Positions 31,841 to 42,161 are shown, counted from the stretch's first letter. The stretch is 64,000 bases of DNA from Cepaea nemoralis (GCA_014155875.1 JACEFZ010026848.1:369398-433397); one strand, 5' to 3'. Notes: generated by a model not told the origin, from the letters alone. Numbers and translations: made by a program.

Positions 31841-33270
31841 GTAGTTTTTCAATAAGCTACCATTATGATCTCTCAATAACGTGAAGTGACATTATCTGCA
31901 GCAAACACAAGAGTATCCAGAACTGGCAAGACTAGAAGGAAACCCACAGAAACTGTTCTGTACAATTATGTGAGATGTATTACAAAGGCGTAGCGAGGCT
32001 GAAGTATTACTAACCACTAACCCTATCAGTCTTTGTAGCATGGTGCAGTTCACCCGCATAATTATCACGTATTTATGTACATAATTAGTACTCACGGAAG
32101 ATCAACGGACAGAAATTATTTCCAAGGACACGCTAACCAACAACAACAAAATGAGACAAACAGGTAAATCAGGATGTCCACCTGTCACCTCCACTGACAA
32201 CATAGTATTGTTGTATATGAAAACAACGCACCACATGTAGTTAGACTGCAGTGTGCCTGTAGCTGCCGAATTTTCTGTTGTCTACTATGTCCTCCAACAT
32301 TGTTTTCCTTGTCTATAATGGCAAATCATAATCTATTTAAGTATTCATGTTATTTCTTTGACCGCCTGATATTCCAAAGTGTTATCAATCGGTGGCTTTT
32401 CATCCAAACTACTAACATAAATGACGCCACGTAGTGAAGGGTCAGTAATTCAATTACAGCTGTCTTGAAAATACCAGTTCCCATCCTCATCTAAACCGTT
32501 ATAACCTTAAGCCTCTTTTCTATCCTTCAATTGCCTTATCATCTGGTATGGAAGATCGTGTTTCTGTACAACCCTCATCCCCTTACTTGTGCACTGAAGT
32601 TTTCCCATTCAATTATGTTAGACTATTAAGAAATACAGGAAGAACAATGTGGGTTTACAGAAGACAGGGGTTAAACAAATGCTGTATACTTGCTGAGAAA
32701 ATTCATAGAACGTTTGAAAAAGTAAACAAAGACTTAATTCTTCGTTTCATTGACGACACAGGGGTTTCTTTGGAGTAAGACACATTGACACGACAAAGAT
32801 GCTGGCAGATCTTTTCCACATTGACGGGATAGACAGTGGACTTGTAAAGAACATATATTGGAAGCACCATGCTGTCCACACACACACAAAAACGATAATA
32901 AAGTAGGTCAGTACCAGCTAATCAAGACAAGTGTGGGACTGGAATGTGTAATGTCTATAGATCTTTCTTCTTCATATAGTCATAATATTATGATAAATTT
33001 AATAGATATGAGAGGAATCGACACCGGAGAACATAACATCAATACATGCAAATAATACGTCATGTAAGGGATCTGCAAGAAACTTAACTGTTCAGGGCAG
33101 TTTTCCTCCCTGACAACCTCCCACCCCTGGTTATTTTAACGTAAACCTCTCCCCCAAGTACTGTAAGTTCACATGTAGACACAAATGACAAATACTTGGA
33201 AAATATTCAGTTAGAACTTTGAATTAAATAAACTACTACTGTGTTTATTTGCTTTCCAGGTCTTTATTTG
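31840..33270. other. no supported gene
   Basis: Short frames only (for example 32548-32778) with no recognised domain. Composition is AT-rich. Nothing repeated was identified except short runs. Confidence 0.4.
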
Positions 33271-33273
33271 AAA

Positions 33274-33525
33274 AAAGTTAGTTGCATATCCTTTACAGGA
33301 CGTCGCAGTCAACCCCAGCATTTGTTGGCTTTTTTGTGATTTATGGCAAGTTTACGTTCAGTAGTTTGCCATTGTTTTCTGAACGACCGGCACTCATACC
33401 TTTTTATAAAAACCAACGCTAGGCGGTCTGCTGCCAAATCACCTGCAGCTGCGTTTCGAACGCAGTTTGCGGGATTACAGATTGCATCCATAAAACCTTC
33501 GCCACAGAGCCGGTCAGGTCTATAT
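33274..33525 (-). repeat. tRNA-derived SINE, family S1
   Basis: On the minus strand: A-box-like GGCTCTGTGGCGAAGG, B-box-like GCGTTCGAAACGC, then the core CAATGGCAAACTACTGAACG and TAAACTTGCCA, then GACTGCGACGTCCTGTAAAG and GGATATGCAACTAAC. This is the clearest copy with a tRNA-like head in the first subfamily. Confidence 0.82.
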
Positions 33526-33934
33526 ACCGTATCAATAAATAAATCAGAATATCATGATAATATGATGGCCTGTGCTATGATGATAGTGAACTGGTGGTTT
33601 AGAGGCAAGAGACATTCACATATACTAAGTAGTGTTGTGAAATTACAATCGTATGAATTGATGCAAAACAATATTTGCCAAATTGATAAGTGGTTGCTAC
33701 CCATCTGCCATTCAGTTTGGTGTATGTACATTTCACGCCTTTTCTGCCCTAACATCTTATCTTGACTAAAGTCAATGTTCCAGCGGTTGACTGTGGTAAT
33801 CGTGTCAGGGCGGTATTTACCTGACTTGGAATGTTCGAATACATTGCTTGCACCTGTTCAGGCGTCAGTTTGTTTCCCTAGGTTGTAAAGGAGTGTAGTT
33901 TGACCTGAGAACGGGAATATTGTTTTACTCTATC

Positions 33935-34160
33935 ATACCACCTATCTGCCGACTCAGTGGCCAAGATGTTACGGACGCAATTCGTAATCTCGCATTCCGC
34001 GTTCGAAACACAGCTGCGGGCGATTTGGCAGCAGACCTTGCGTTTGTTTACAGAAAATAATGGCAAACTACTGAAAGTAAACTTGCCAAGAAATCACAGC
34101 CAAAAAAAATTATGGGCTTGACTACGACGTCCTGTAAAGGATATGCAGCTAACTGTTAAC
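33935..34160 (+). repeat. tRNA-derived SINE, family S1
   Basis: In plus orientation: CTCAGTGGCCAAGATG, GCGTTCGAAACACAGCTGCG, GCAGACCTTGCGTTTG, AATGGCAAACTACTGAAAGT, AAACTTGCCAAGAAATCAC and GACGTCCTGTAAAGGATATG. It forms an inverted pair with the copy at 33274-33525, about 400 bp away. Confidence 0.82.
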
Positions 34161-34445
34161 CTCCTATCTACTTCTGTAAAGGCCAGGCGGCATTTTGAGA
34201 ATACACCGAACCGTAATATATCACACACATTACGCATAATAATGTAACAAAGCATTGAACTGAACTTCCCATTTTATACTGGATATGTAGACTATGAGAA
34301 GGTTTGGACAGCATTTATAGGCTGTCCTTCTAAAACTTGCTGTGGCGCTAAAGGAAGCCACAGTAAATAAGCATCTTTATAGGGGCAACATATACATACA
34401 TGAAGTGAAGATTTCTTCATGAGGGAAAACTAATAGATATATTTG

Positions 34446-34561
<116 letters not shown>

Positions 34562-34639
34562 GTGAGACAGAGATGCCTTCTATCATTTTATTATTCTTAC
34601 ATGCTATAGACTGAATTACGATGTCAACAATATCTTTCT

Positions 34640-35095
34640 CTAGACATAACATTCAGTGGAATCTGAAAGAGCAGCTTGGTTATATGCATTTCGTTGATGA
34701 CATTGTCCTCCATACCCACATATAAAATCAGGTGCAAGATAAACTAAACACACTTGAAAGGAGGTCACAATAACTAGGTTTAAAAATTCACACAGGAAAG
34801 ACAATGATAATAAACCAAGCAGATGATAACCTTATTTTTAATGATGAAACCTCACTTCAAGTGGTGAAATCATACACATATTTCAGTAGCAACGTAGACA
34901 AAGATATAGGAACAGACAGAGATGTTAAACTTGGAATACAGAATCTAAGGGAAACTGTCATGGAGCTGGAACATTTTTGGAAGTCAAATCACCAAACTTA
35001 GAATGTTAAATCATTTCTAGTGTATGGATCAGAAACAAGGAGGCTGACTAAAACAATTAATAATAAACTGTGAATGGCACCTTGCAGTCTTGACA
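34640..35095 (+). pseudogene. degenerate LINE reverse transcriptase fragment
   Basis: The translation around 34680-35010 resembles the stretch after the catalytic box (GFVDDIVLHT-like sequence at about 34690, DETSLQVVKSYTYFSSNVD at 34846). It ends in SETRRLTKT. Several stops occur. Distinct from families A-C. Confidence 0.5.
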
Positions 35096-35159
35096 GATCA
35101 AAGTATGTAAGTTGGAATGTGGCCAATATTCCATCACAATGCCTGGGAAGAGCTTCAGA

Positions 35160-35400
35160 GAAACATGTGGTGCCCAAACGACATGTTCCCTCTCTCGGCC
35201 TAATCTTGTGTTTTCCAGAGGAATGGGGAACCAATACGTCTGGCACAAGGTAGGCTGCAGACGCTGGTGGCACAGCGTCAAACCTCCAAGACCTCGCCAC
35301 CACGAGCAGGTGGCGAGTGATGGCCAGACCTTGGAACCCAAGGGACCAGGCTTTTCAACCAAGTCCCACAGGTGAGGGCCTCGTACGCGCCCGGACCATA
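35160..35400 (-). repeat. 5' UTR fragment of the LINE family at 55090-58960
   Basis: Blocks CCCTCTCTCGGCCT, TCCAGAGGAA, ATACGTCTGGCACAAG and GCTGCAGA.GCTGG recur in the same order at 58585-58680, in the 5' flank of the nearly complete LINE. Orientation is inferred from that copy. Confidence 0.5.
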
Positions 35401-35739
35401 AGGACGCGCACATTTGTCAATCACAAGTGTCCGGACCTGTGTAAAGCGTGTACTATCGTCAGACTCTCCACCTGATCTTAGCGGAGCCCGCGACCAGCGG
35501 GAATAGGCCCGCCGGAGATACCGCAGGAGATTTTGCTCGTCTATTGCGAGCAAATCTCCCATCCTTCCACTGTGCGGATCTCGCGACCGACGAGAATAGG
35601 CCCGCCGGAAATATTGCTCGTCTGCTGCGGACAAATCTCTACCGATACTGACTGAATAAGTAAAGAAACTGATAAAAAGTAGTGGTATTTCAATTGCGCT
35701 TGCGCTCCCACCTATGCTACGCCCTTAATTGGTGCATTT

Positions 35740-35931
35740 GCAGAATAGAGGGAATAAACTGGCATGTCAGAATCAACAATGTGGAGCTCACGGAGAGAAC
35801 TAAACAAATACCAGTGAACCAAGAGGTGAGGAAAAGACACTGGCGCTGAGGAGGATACACATGGAGAAAACCTGACAATAATATAACTAGAAAGTTCCTT
35901 GTCTGCAACCCAGATGGACAACGAAATAGAG
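35740..35931 (+). repeat. LINE fragment, family D, target of a MITE insertion
   Basis: It carries the family D blocks AATGTGGAGCTCACGGAGAG, AAATACCAGTGAACC, GAAAAGACACTGGCG and ATAACTAGAAAGTTCCTTGT. It breaks at 35931, where the MITE begins, and resumes at 39547. Confidence 0.6.
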
Positions 35932-36176
35932 CATTGGTGGGAAAATCCCCCCTCCCGGGGGGGGGGGGGGGGGGATTTTAGGGTTTCAAAGGGGGATATT
36001 AAGATTATTTCAAGATCGCGTTAATACAATAACCGATTACTGGATATTGTTTTCCCTCCATACATTACAGTTCTGTTCTTCTCGCCCTTCTGAAATTAGT
36101 TTTATAACGTAAGTAGACCTGCAAATCACGTTTTATGTAGACATCTAAACGTGTTTTAGTATCTTCTTCTTCTTCT

Positions 36177-39092
36177 TCAGCGTTCCGAGCCATTGAGGTT
36201 CTTTGCTGCAGATACAATCCGTCTCCATTCGTCTCTCTGGTGGACCTTCTCTTGCCAGTCGTTGATTCCAAGTGCTTGCAGGTCTGTACATGTATTATCT
36301 CTCCACAGCCCTCTTGGTCTATCTCGGGGTCTACGGTCATTTATTCCCTGAGTGTAAGAGAGTTTTGTTTCCCTATTATCTTCCATTCTTTCTATATGCC
36401 CCAGCCATTTTAGTCTATTAGCCTTCATGATACCAGTGATTAGCGGAGACTTAAACAGATCATAAATGTCTTTGTTACTTCTTCTTTTCCACTCTCCACT
36501 TTGTGTATCCCTAATGGGTCCAAAGATGCGTCTTAAAATTTTGTTCACAAAGGTTTGTAACAAGGCTTCGTCTCCTTTCGTTGTACTCCAGGTTTCAGAG
36601 CCATACAGCACAACTGGTCTGATCAGTGTTTTGTATATTGTGATTTTGGTGTTACGAGATAGCGCCTTTGATTTTAGTAGATGTTGTAGTGCATAGTATA
36701 TCTTATTTCCAGAGTTGATTCTAGTTTGTATTTCTTCCCTTATGATGTTGGAGCAGTTGAAGATTGTACCCAGGTATTTGTATGTTTCCGTTCTTTTAAT
36801 GGTCATATTATCTATTTGTATGTGGCCAGAGTTTATAGCCATTCCGTCTCTTGAAATTACCATATATTCTGTCTTATCTTGGTTGATAACCAGCCCCATC
36901 TGTTGGGCTTTTTCCTTTAAGTGAGTCAATATTTCCAATGTCTTTTGTTCACTTTGCCCTATAATATCTATATCATCTGCATAACCAAGCAGCTTGGATG
37001 TTCCTCCAATATCACATTCCTCCTTTACCTTCCTTACAACTTTCTCTAGAGCCAGATTGAAGAGTAGCGGCGATCGTGCATCACCCTGTTTCAAGCCAGA
37101 TGTTATTTGGAAGGGGTCTGATTTCCTGCCTTTATATGTTACTATATTATAAGTATCTTCCATGCATAGTCTGGTCATGTTGATTAACTTCCTTGGTATT
37201 CCAAATTCCTGCATAGCATTCCATAGACTATTCCTATGGACACTATCATAAGCCTTTTTAAAATCCACAAAAATGTTATGGAGATCTCTTTTATATTCCC
37301 AATGTTTCTCGGCTATTTGTCGTAAGATAAATATCTGATCTATTGTTGATCTGTTTTGTCTAAAACCCGCCTGGTAGTCACCTAATATGTCTTCTGAATA
37401 TGGTTTTAGTCTATTTAGTAATACTGCGGATAGTATCTTATAGCTTGTGGACAGTAGTGATATTCCTCTATAATTTCCACATTGGAACTTGTCTCCTTTC
37501 TTAAAGATAGGTATCAATAATGACTCTTTCCAGTCATGGGGTAATTCTTCTGTCCTCCAGATTTTTATTATTAGTTCGTATAGCTTTAGATGTAATGCAT
37601 GGCCACCTGCCTTTATAAATTCAGCAGCAATTCCATCAGTCCCAGTTGCCTTATTGTTTTTAAGTCGTGTGATTACATATAGGATTTCTTGAAATGTAGG
37701 TTCTTCAATTTGTGGTTCGCATGTTAGAACCTCTTCCTGTGGGAAAATGTTACTTGGAGCTTCACAATTTAGTAATTCAATAAAATATTCTTTCCATGTG
37801 TTGCACATTTCCTCATTGGTATTTATCATATTCCCATTTTTGTCTTTTAAACCATATGTGTTTTGTTGGTGCCCTCGTTTCATTGACTTCAGTTCTTTAA
37901 AAAATTTTCTGGATTCATTTTTCTGGTGATTAGTTTCCATATCTTTGATTATATTACTCATATATTCTCGCTTCTGCTGTCTGACTATTTTTGTAGCCTC
38001 TTTACATTCATTTCTATAATGCTCTTCCTTTTGGATGTTATTGATGTCATTTAACCATACATGTCTGGCATTCTTCTTCCTAATGACTGCTTCTTCACAT
38101 TTTTGATTGAACCATCTGTTCTTTCTATGCGTGGTTAACACACCGAGACATTCTTCTGCGGTAGATTGAATTGTATTCTTGATGTTCAACCAAGTTTGGT
38201 CAACGCTTTCCTCCAAAGGGTTTTGCAGAGTTTCAAGTTTACATCTTATTTCATCTGTAAATTTCTCTTTGACTGTAATGTCTTGTAGTTTTTCTCTGTT
38301 AAATGTTGGGTGTAATCTTTGTAATTTAGTATAGAAACCTCTCTTAAGTTTTATTTTAAATTTTGCTCCAACGAGGAAGTGGTCACTGTGGCACTCAGCT
38401 CCTCTATAACTTCTGACTTGCTGTATGTTTGATGCATTTCTGTTGTTAATTAAAATGTGATCTATTTGATTATAGGTTCTCTTGTCACATGATTTCCAAG
38501 TTTGTTTGTGTATATCCTTTCTTTGTAGTCTGGTACTGCTAATCTGCAGTCCTTTGGCTTCTGCCAGGTTGATGACTCTCCATCCATTATCATTTGAAGT
38601 TGTATGTAGGCTTTCCATACCGGCCACTTTTTTATTAGTTTGCTCTCTACCTATTTTTGCATTGAAGTCTCCCAGCACAATCAGGATGTCCTGTTTGGGG
38701 GTTTCTTCTATGACATCTTCCAGATCATTATAAAAGTCTTCTTTAATATCATCTTCTTTCTCTTCAGTAGGTGCATGTACATTAATCATCGTTATATTTT
38801 TCCATTTACCTTTTATTCGTAATTTACTAATCCTGTCATTAAAAGCTTTAAAGTTTAAAACGTTCCCCCATAACTCTTTTTTGATGACAAATCCTGTTCC
38901 TAATTCATGTTTATTTTGGGTGTTTCCTCCATATATTATAATCATTCCATTTTGCTCTAAAGTATCCTCTCCTGGCCACCTTATTTCTTGAATTGCTGTT
39001 ATATCCATTTGATATTCAACCAGCTCCCGGGTTAGTTCTTCGGCCGCTCCAGCTCGATATAGTGTCCGTACATTCCATGTTCCAAATCTCAA
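36177..39092 (-). CDS. LINE endonuclease-reverse transcriptase polyprotein
   Basis: The 971-residue protein nicks target DNA and primes reverse transcription there. The AP-type endonuclease spans about 1-240 with Asn7 (TWNVRT), Glu36 (QEIRW), Asp142 and Asn144 (GDFNAKIG), Asp211 and Ser-Asp237-His238 all present. The reverse transcriptase spans about 470-790 with Asp610 (FVDFKKAYDS), SGLKQGD and YADD at 704-707. The C-terminal part has RLKWLGHIERM and a RPRGRPRG block, ending LNGSER. No stop or frameshift is seen, so it could be active. The start at 39092 is supported by the conserved MRFGTWNVRT opening of such proteins. Confidence 0.95.
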   Translation of the reverse strand: MRFGTWNVRTLYRAGAAEELTRELVEYQMDITAIQEIRWPGEDTLEQNGMIIIYGGNTQNKHELGTGFVIKKELWGNVLNFKAFNDRISKLRIKGKWKNITMINVHAPTEEKEDDIKEDFYNDLEDVIEETPKQDILIVLGDFNAKIGREQTNKKVAGMESLHTTSNDNGWRVINLAEAKGLQISSTRLQRKDIHKQTWKSCDKRTYNQIDHILINNRNASNIQQVRSYRGAECHSDHFLVGAKFKIKLKRGFYTKLQRLHPTFNREKLQDITVKEKFTDEIRCKLETLQNPLEESVDQTWLNIKNTIQSTAEECLGVLTTHRKNRWFNQKCEEAVIRKKNARHVWLNDINNIQKEEHYRNECKEATKIVRQQKREYMSNIIKDMETNHQKNESRKFFKELKSMKRGHQQNTYGLKDKNGNMINTNEEMCNTWKEYFIELLNCEAPSNIFPQEEVLTCEPQIEEPTFQEILYVITRLKNNKATGTDGIAAEFIKAGGHALHLKLYELIIKIWRTEELPHDWKESLLIPIFKKGDKFQCGNYRGISLLSTSYKILSAVLLNRLKPYSEDILGDYQAGFRQNRSTIDQIFILRQIAEKHWEYKRDLHNIFVDFKKAYDSVHRNSLWNAMQEFGIPRKLINMTRLCMEDTYNIVTYKGRKSDPFQITSGLKQGDARSPLLFNLALEKVVRKVKEECDIGGTSKLLGYADDIDIIGQSEQKTLEILTHLKEKAQQMGLVINQDKTEYMVISRDGMAINSGHIQIDNMTIKRTETYKYLGTIFNCSNIIREEIQTRINSGNKIYYALQHLLKSKALSRNTKITIYKTLIRPVVLYGSETWSTTKGDEALLQTFVNKILRRIFGPIRDTQSGEWKRRSNKDIYDLFKSPLITGIMKANRLKWLGHIERMEDNRETKLSYTQGINDRRPRDRPRGLWRDNTCTDLQALGINDWQEKVHQRDEWRRIVSAAKNLNGSER

Positions 39093-39348
39093 AAGTCCTT
39101 TAACGTTCCAAGGTCGTTGTCCAGATAAGTCAGTCCGATATCGAGGCTCATGTATCTGTTTCGTAACAAAGAAAGGTTTTTACAAAGGTGGGGATGTTAA
39201 CCCCACGCTTCAACCCCCAACCTGGAGGACCAGGGTGTTTCTCTTTGTCTGTTCTCTACCCTTTGACCTGTCCGGCTTGGGAGGCCCTGCTGGTAGCTAC
39301 GCTACCGCCGGCATAGCTCTCAGGGTCATTGAGAAACTCAAGCTACCC

Positions 39349-39381
39349 CACCACGACAAGGTGGAAACACCATCGGGGGAG
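39349..39381 (-). other. 5'-terminal hairpin motif of LINE family A
   Basis: On the minus strand CCACCTTGTCGTGGTGG forms a 5-bp stem with a 7-base loop, 13 or so bases from the element's 5' end. A closely related sequence ends the region at 31793-31812. It may act in RNA folding or mark the 5' end for transcription. Confidence 0.5.
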
Positions 39382-39584
39382 GTGTTTTAGTATGTTTTGT
39401 TAAATTTAGCTTCTATGTTTACATATACTGTTATGGGGGGGGGGGTGGATTTATAGGGAGGAAATACGAAAAGGGGGAGGGGGGAATGACATTCTGAAAA
39501 TATGTATGAAGGGGGTTCATGAGCCAACAAAGGTTGAGAACCACTGAAATAGAGGGACAACTAGAACAAACTCACGTAGAAGAG

Positions 39585-39850
39585 AATTGCCGGTCTCACT
39601 GGCCTTGGAGTTAACGTCTTTCTCCGTTATCCCGTATATTCTCGTGAATAACGTAACCTGCGCGAGAATCGGTAGCGGTTCTCGCCGCGTTGGTAACTTG
39701 CGGTGTATGTGAGCCGGTCGCTCAGAAAGCAATGGCAAACTACTGAGCGTAAACTTGCCTAGTACATCAACAGCAGCTGAAAATGCAGATGTTGACTGCA
39801 GCGTCCTGTAAGGGATATGCAAAAAAAACAAAAACAAAACAAAACAAAAA
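39585..39850 (+). repeat. tRNA-derived SINE, family S1 (second subfamily)
   Basis: It contains GTCTTTCTCCGTTATCCCGT, GCGCGAGAATCGGTAGCGG, GAGCCGGTCGCTCAGAAAGC, then the core CAATGGCAAACTACTGAGCG and TAAACTTGCC, then GACTGCAGCGTCCTGTAAGG and GATATGCAAAAA with an A/C-rich tail. Plus orientation. Confidence 0.82.
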
Positions 39851-39899
39851 AAAGAGAATAAGAGACACACTTAGATGAATAGCATGGGGAAAACATACC

Positions 39900-40360
39900 G
39901 GGAGTTGCAGGAGATAAAGCAAAGTATATGAGTGCTTGGCGTGATTTGGTTGCGGAAGTCTGTTGTCCGTAAAGTCACCTTCACCTTCGTCCCGGGACAT
40001 GCAGGAGTCGAGGGAAATGAACGAGCTGATAAACTGGCTGGCTCTGCACCCCCTGTAGATGGCCAGCCCATGGATCGAGCCGATGTTATTAACGTCCTTA
40101 AAGATATGCCGAGAACAGAGGACTTTGACGCAGTGAATCCACATCGCTGTTCAGGATGAAAGACTTGGGAATAAGAATTGGCACGGCCAGACGCGAGAGG
40201 TACATCGGGAAAACGAGGTGCTTCGTCAACCAACACAGAGCTGGCACTATTAGCCACCGAATGCTGTTACATATGAGGATCTGAGCACCTATGGACCTGT
40301 CCGGAGTGCAATGAAGATACCCCAACTGATAACTCATAACTGGTTGAGGATCTATGCATT
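39900..40360 (+). pseudogene. LINE ORF2 C-terminus with RNase H domain
   Basis: The frame 39932-40159 encodes an RNase H C-terminal half with VPGHAGVEGNERADKLAGSA, the motif with the catalytic Asp found in jockey, I and CR1-type LINEs. Further on, a broken frame reads RTCPECNED-like, the usual terminal CCHC-type motif. The element is distinct from the RTE-like families, which lack RNase H. Confidence 0.75.
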
Positions 40361-40374
40361 ATAGGAAATAATGG

Positions 40375-40815
40375 TCACAAGAAGAACACCCAAGTAAACC
40401 GGAATATCCTTAAACAGGTGAATCGGTACAACTATCTTGAAACAGTCATAACATCTGATGGAAGGTGCCTTGTTGAGATTAAACAAGAAGCGTTATGGCA
40501 AAAGTAGCTCTTTGCTAAAAGGAAAACATACCAATAAAAAGCTGTCAATTACAATGGTAAAAAGAGCGTTAAAGTGCTACATAGAACCGATACAGTTGTA
40601 TGGATGGGAAACATTGAAATTAAGCAGGCAAGTTGGTAAATATTTCATGGCCGTTAAAATGTGGTTTCTGTGCGACGTACAGAAGAATGAATGAGACTAT
40701 CCTAGAAAGATGCAAATGAAAACCGCGAACTGATTAGATAAATGATGTGTGGATATTTTTCTGGCACGTTGTGATGAGAAATAAACTTGAAAACCTAGTA
40801 ACAACTGGTATCACG
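40375..40815 (+). pseudogene. LINE family B fragment, degenerate
   Basis: Translation gives NRYNYLETVITSDGRC, then YIEPIQLYGWET and a FMAVKMWFLCD segment, the same order as in the copy at 54215-54958. It is broken by frameshifts and lacks the 3' tail. Confidence 0.7.
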
Positions 40816-40844
40816 CACCATTCTATCTATGTGTCACACGCTAG

Positions 40845-41090
40845 TGTGTGACTTATCTGCAATCCTTTTCTCCTTTGTCTGTATTCCATTCTTGGTCTTT
40901 TCCCTCCATAGAACGCGATCAGCGGCGACTTGCTGTATAAGTCATATCACGCATACACACATCTTTGTACCGTAGTAGAGGCTGAGCAAGAGATCTTTTA
41001 CCCATCTGTAATTCATCGAATAATATTTCCTGTGGTATTATGCCATGGTTCTTTCTCCTAATGTGTCATGTCCATTTAAGTCTACGAACA
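40845..41090 (-). pseudogene. fragment of the zinc-finger LINE family (as at 55090-58215)
   Basis: The block TGCAATC.TTTTCTCCTTTG, then ACACATCT.TGTACCGTAG, AGATCT.TTACCCATCTG and CCTAATGTGTCATGTCCATT corresponds to 55235-55490 in the same orientation. It encodes part of the LINE C-terminus on the minus strand. Confidence 0.72.
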
Positions 41091-41230
41091 CTGGTGCCCA
41101 TTATTATGAGGCGGGGTCGACCCCAGAGCCGTACTGGTTGGATAAAATAATCCTGCCTCAGCTGGGGATTGAATCCGGACCACTGTCTTGGCAAGCAAGC
41201 GCACTAACCACTGTGACCTCGCTGCTCCTT
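41085..41230 (-). repeat. tRNA-derived SINE fragment (family S5)
   Basis: On the minus strand: GAGGTCACAGTGGTTAGTGC (A-box-like) and GGTCCGGATTCAATCCCC (B-box-like) at the right spacing, followed by AGCTGAGGCAGGATTATTTT. Only one copy was seen. Confidence 0.55.
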
Positions 41231-41416
41231 GCCTGTTACACATTACCTCACATTGAGGCAACCTAATTATGCAGACCAAAGTCCAACTTACTAAGACAAC
41301 TATCGCCACTGCTGTCGCACAGCAAGATATCTGTAAGTACTCAAGCAAATCTCTTGAGAACTATTTCTTTGGCCGACATTATGCTACCAGTGTCAAACAT
41401 GGATGCTTAGTGCAAC

Positions 41417-41665
41417 TTTTTTTTTCGTATATCCTATTACAGGACATCGCTGTCAACACCAGCATTTTACCGCTGTTGTGATTTTCTTGGCAAGATTACG
41501 CTCAGTAGTTTGCCATTGCTTTCTGCGCGGCTGGCTCACATATACCGTTAGTAACGAGCGCGAGGAGAACCGCTACCGATTCTCGCGTAGCTGCGTTTGC
41601 TCACGTGGATAAGCGGGATTACGGAGAAAGTCGCTAACCCCCTAGGCCAGCTAACTGAGTGCAAA
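41417..41665 (-). repeat. tRNA-derived SINE, family S1 (second subfamily)
   Basis: In minus orientation it has GACTTTCTCCGTAATCCCGC, AGCTACGCGAGAATCGGTAG, the core AGCAATGGCAAACTACTGAG, CGTAATCTTGCCAAG and GACAGCGATGTCCTGTAATA. Confidence 0.8.
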
Positions 41666-41689
41666 ATCATAACAACAGCGATTAGATGC

Positions 41690-42035
41690 CTTAGAAGATT
41701 GCGTGAGTAATCGTAAGAGATAGAATTAGGAATGTGGAAATTAGAGGACGACTAGTCATGAAACCGGTCATGCACTTCATTAAAGTACAGCAGATTAAAT
41801 GGTATGGCCACCTCACAAGAATGCACAGGTACTATCCGCAACAAAGAGCCACGCTGAAGAAGTATAATGGATACATAGCAAGGTGAAGACTACGAAAACA
41901 ATGGAGTGATGGTATCAAGAACAACCTTAGAGAGATGAATACCGACTTACTAAGAGCATATCAGAAAGAGCGCATAAAAGATCTTTACATCGTCCTCCTC
42001 GCACTCCCATCCCAACACTTTACTGAGGTATTAGA
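41690..42035 (+). pseudogene. LINE C-terminal fragment ending at a GAA array
   Basis: The sequence encodes IKWYGHLTRMHRY-like residues (at about 41790) and ends in a KDLYIVLLALPSQHF frame at 41935-42030, directly followed by GAGGAAGAAGAAG. It is another LINE family whose end seeds a GAA microsatellite. Confidence 0.6.
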
Positions 42036-42130
42036 GGAAGAAGAAGAAGAAGAAGAAGAAGAAGAAGAAGAAGAAGAAGAAGAAGAAGAAGAAGAAGAAG
42101 AAGAAGAAGAAGAAGAAGAAGAAGAAGAAG

Positions 42131-42161
<31 letters not shown>
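42032..42161 (+). repeat. (GAA)n microsatellite
   Basis: About 43 GAA units, beginning at the 3' end of a LINE fragment. Confidence 0.95.

Larger units (their letters stand above)
36163..39381 (-). mobile_element. full-length RTE-like LINE, family A, apparently intact
   Basis: A perfect 12-bp duplication GTGTTTTAGTAT flanks the element at 36151-36162 and 39382-39393. It has a 5' UTR of about 290 bp starting TCCCCCGATGGTGTTTCCAC, one uninterrupted ORF of 971 codons, and a 3' end in which the TGA stop is followed only by AAGAAGAAG. The perfect duplication and intact ORF suggest recent insertion. An endonuclease plus reverse transcriptase without RNase H, and a minimal 3' UTR with a microsatellite tail, fit the RTE clade. 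Confidence 0.93.
35932..39546 (+). mobile_element. hAT-type MITE interrupted by LINE family A
   Basis: The right end AGGTTGAGAACCACTG is a classic hAT terminus, and a left end CATTGGTGGGAAA corresponds in degraded form; a sister copy at 63779 starts CAGTGGTCTCAACC. Direct repeats AAATAGAG at 35924-35931 and 39547-39554 form a perfect 8-bp target duplication. Without the LINE and its duplication the element is about 384 bp, with no coding capacity. Internal block AAGATTATTTCAAGATCGCG is shared with the sister copy. Confidence 0.85.

Noticed and set aside
36466..38822. Several plus-strand frames of 60-83 codons
   Set aside because: All are antisense shadows of the 971-codon LINE protein.
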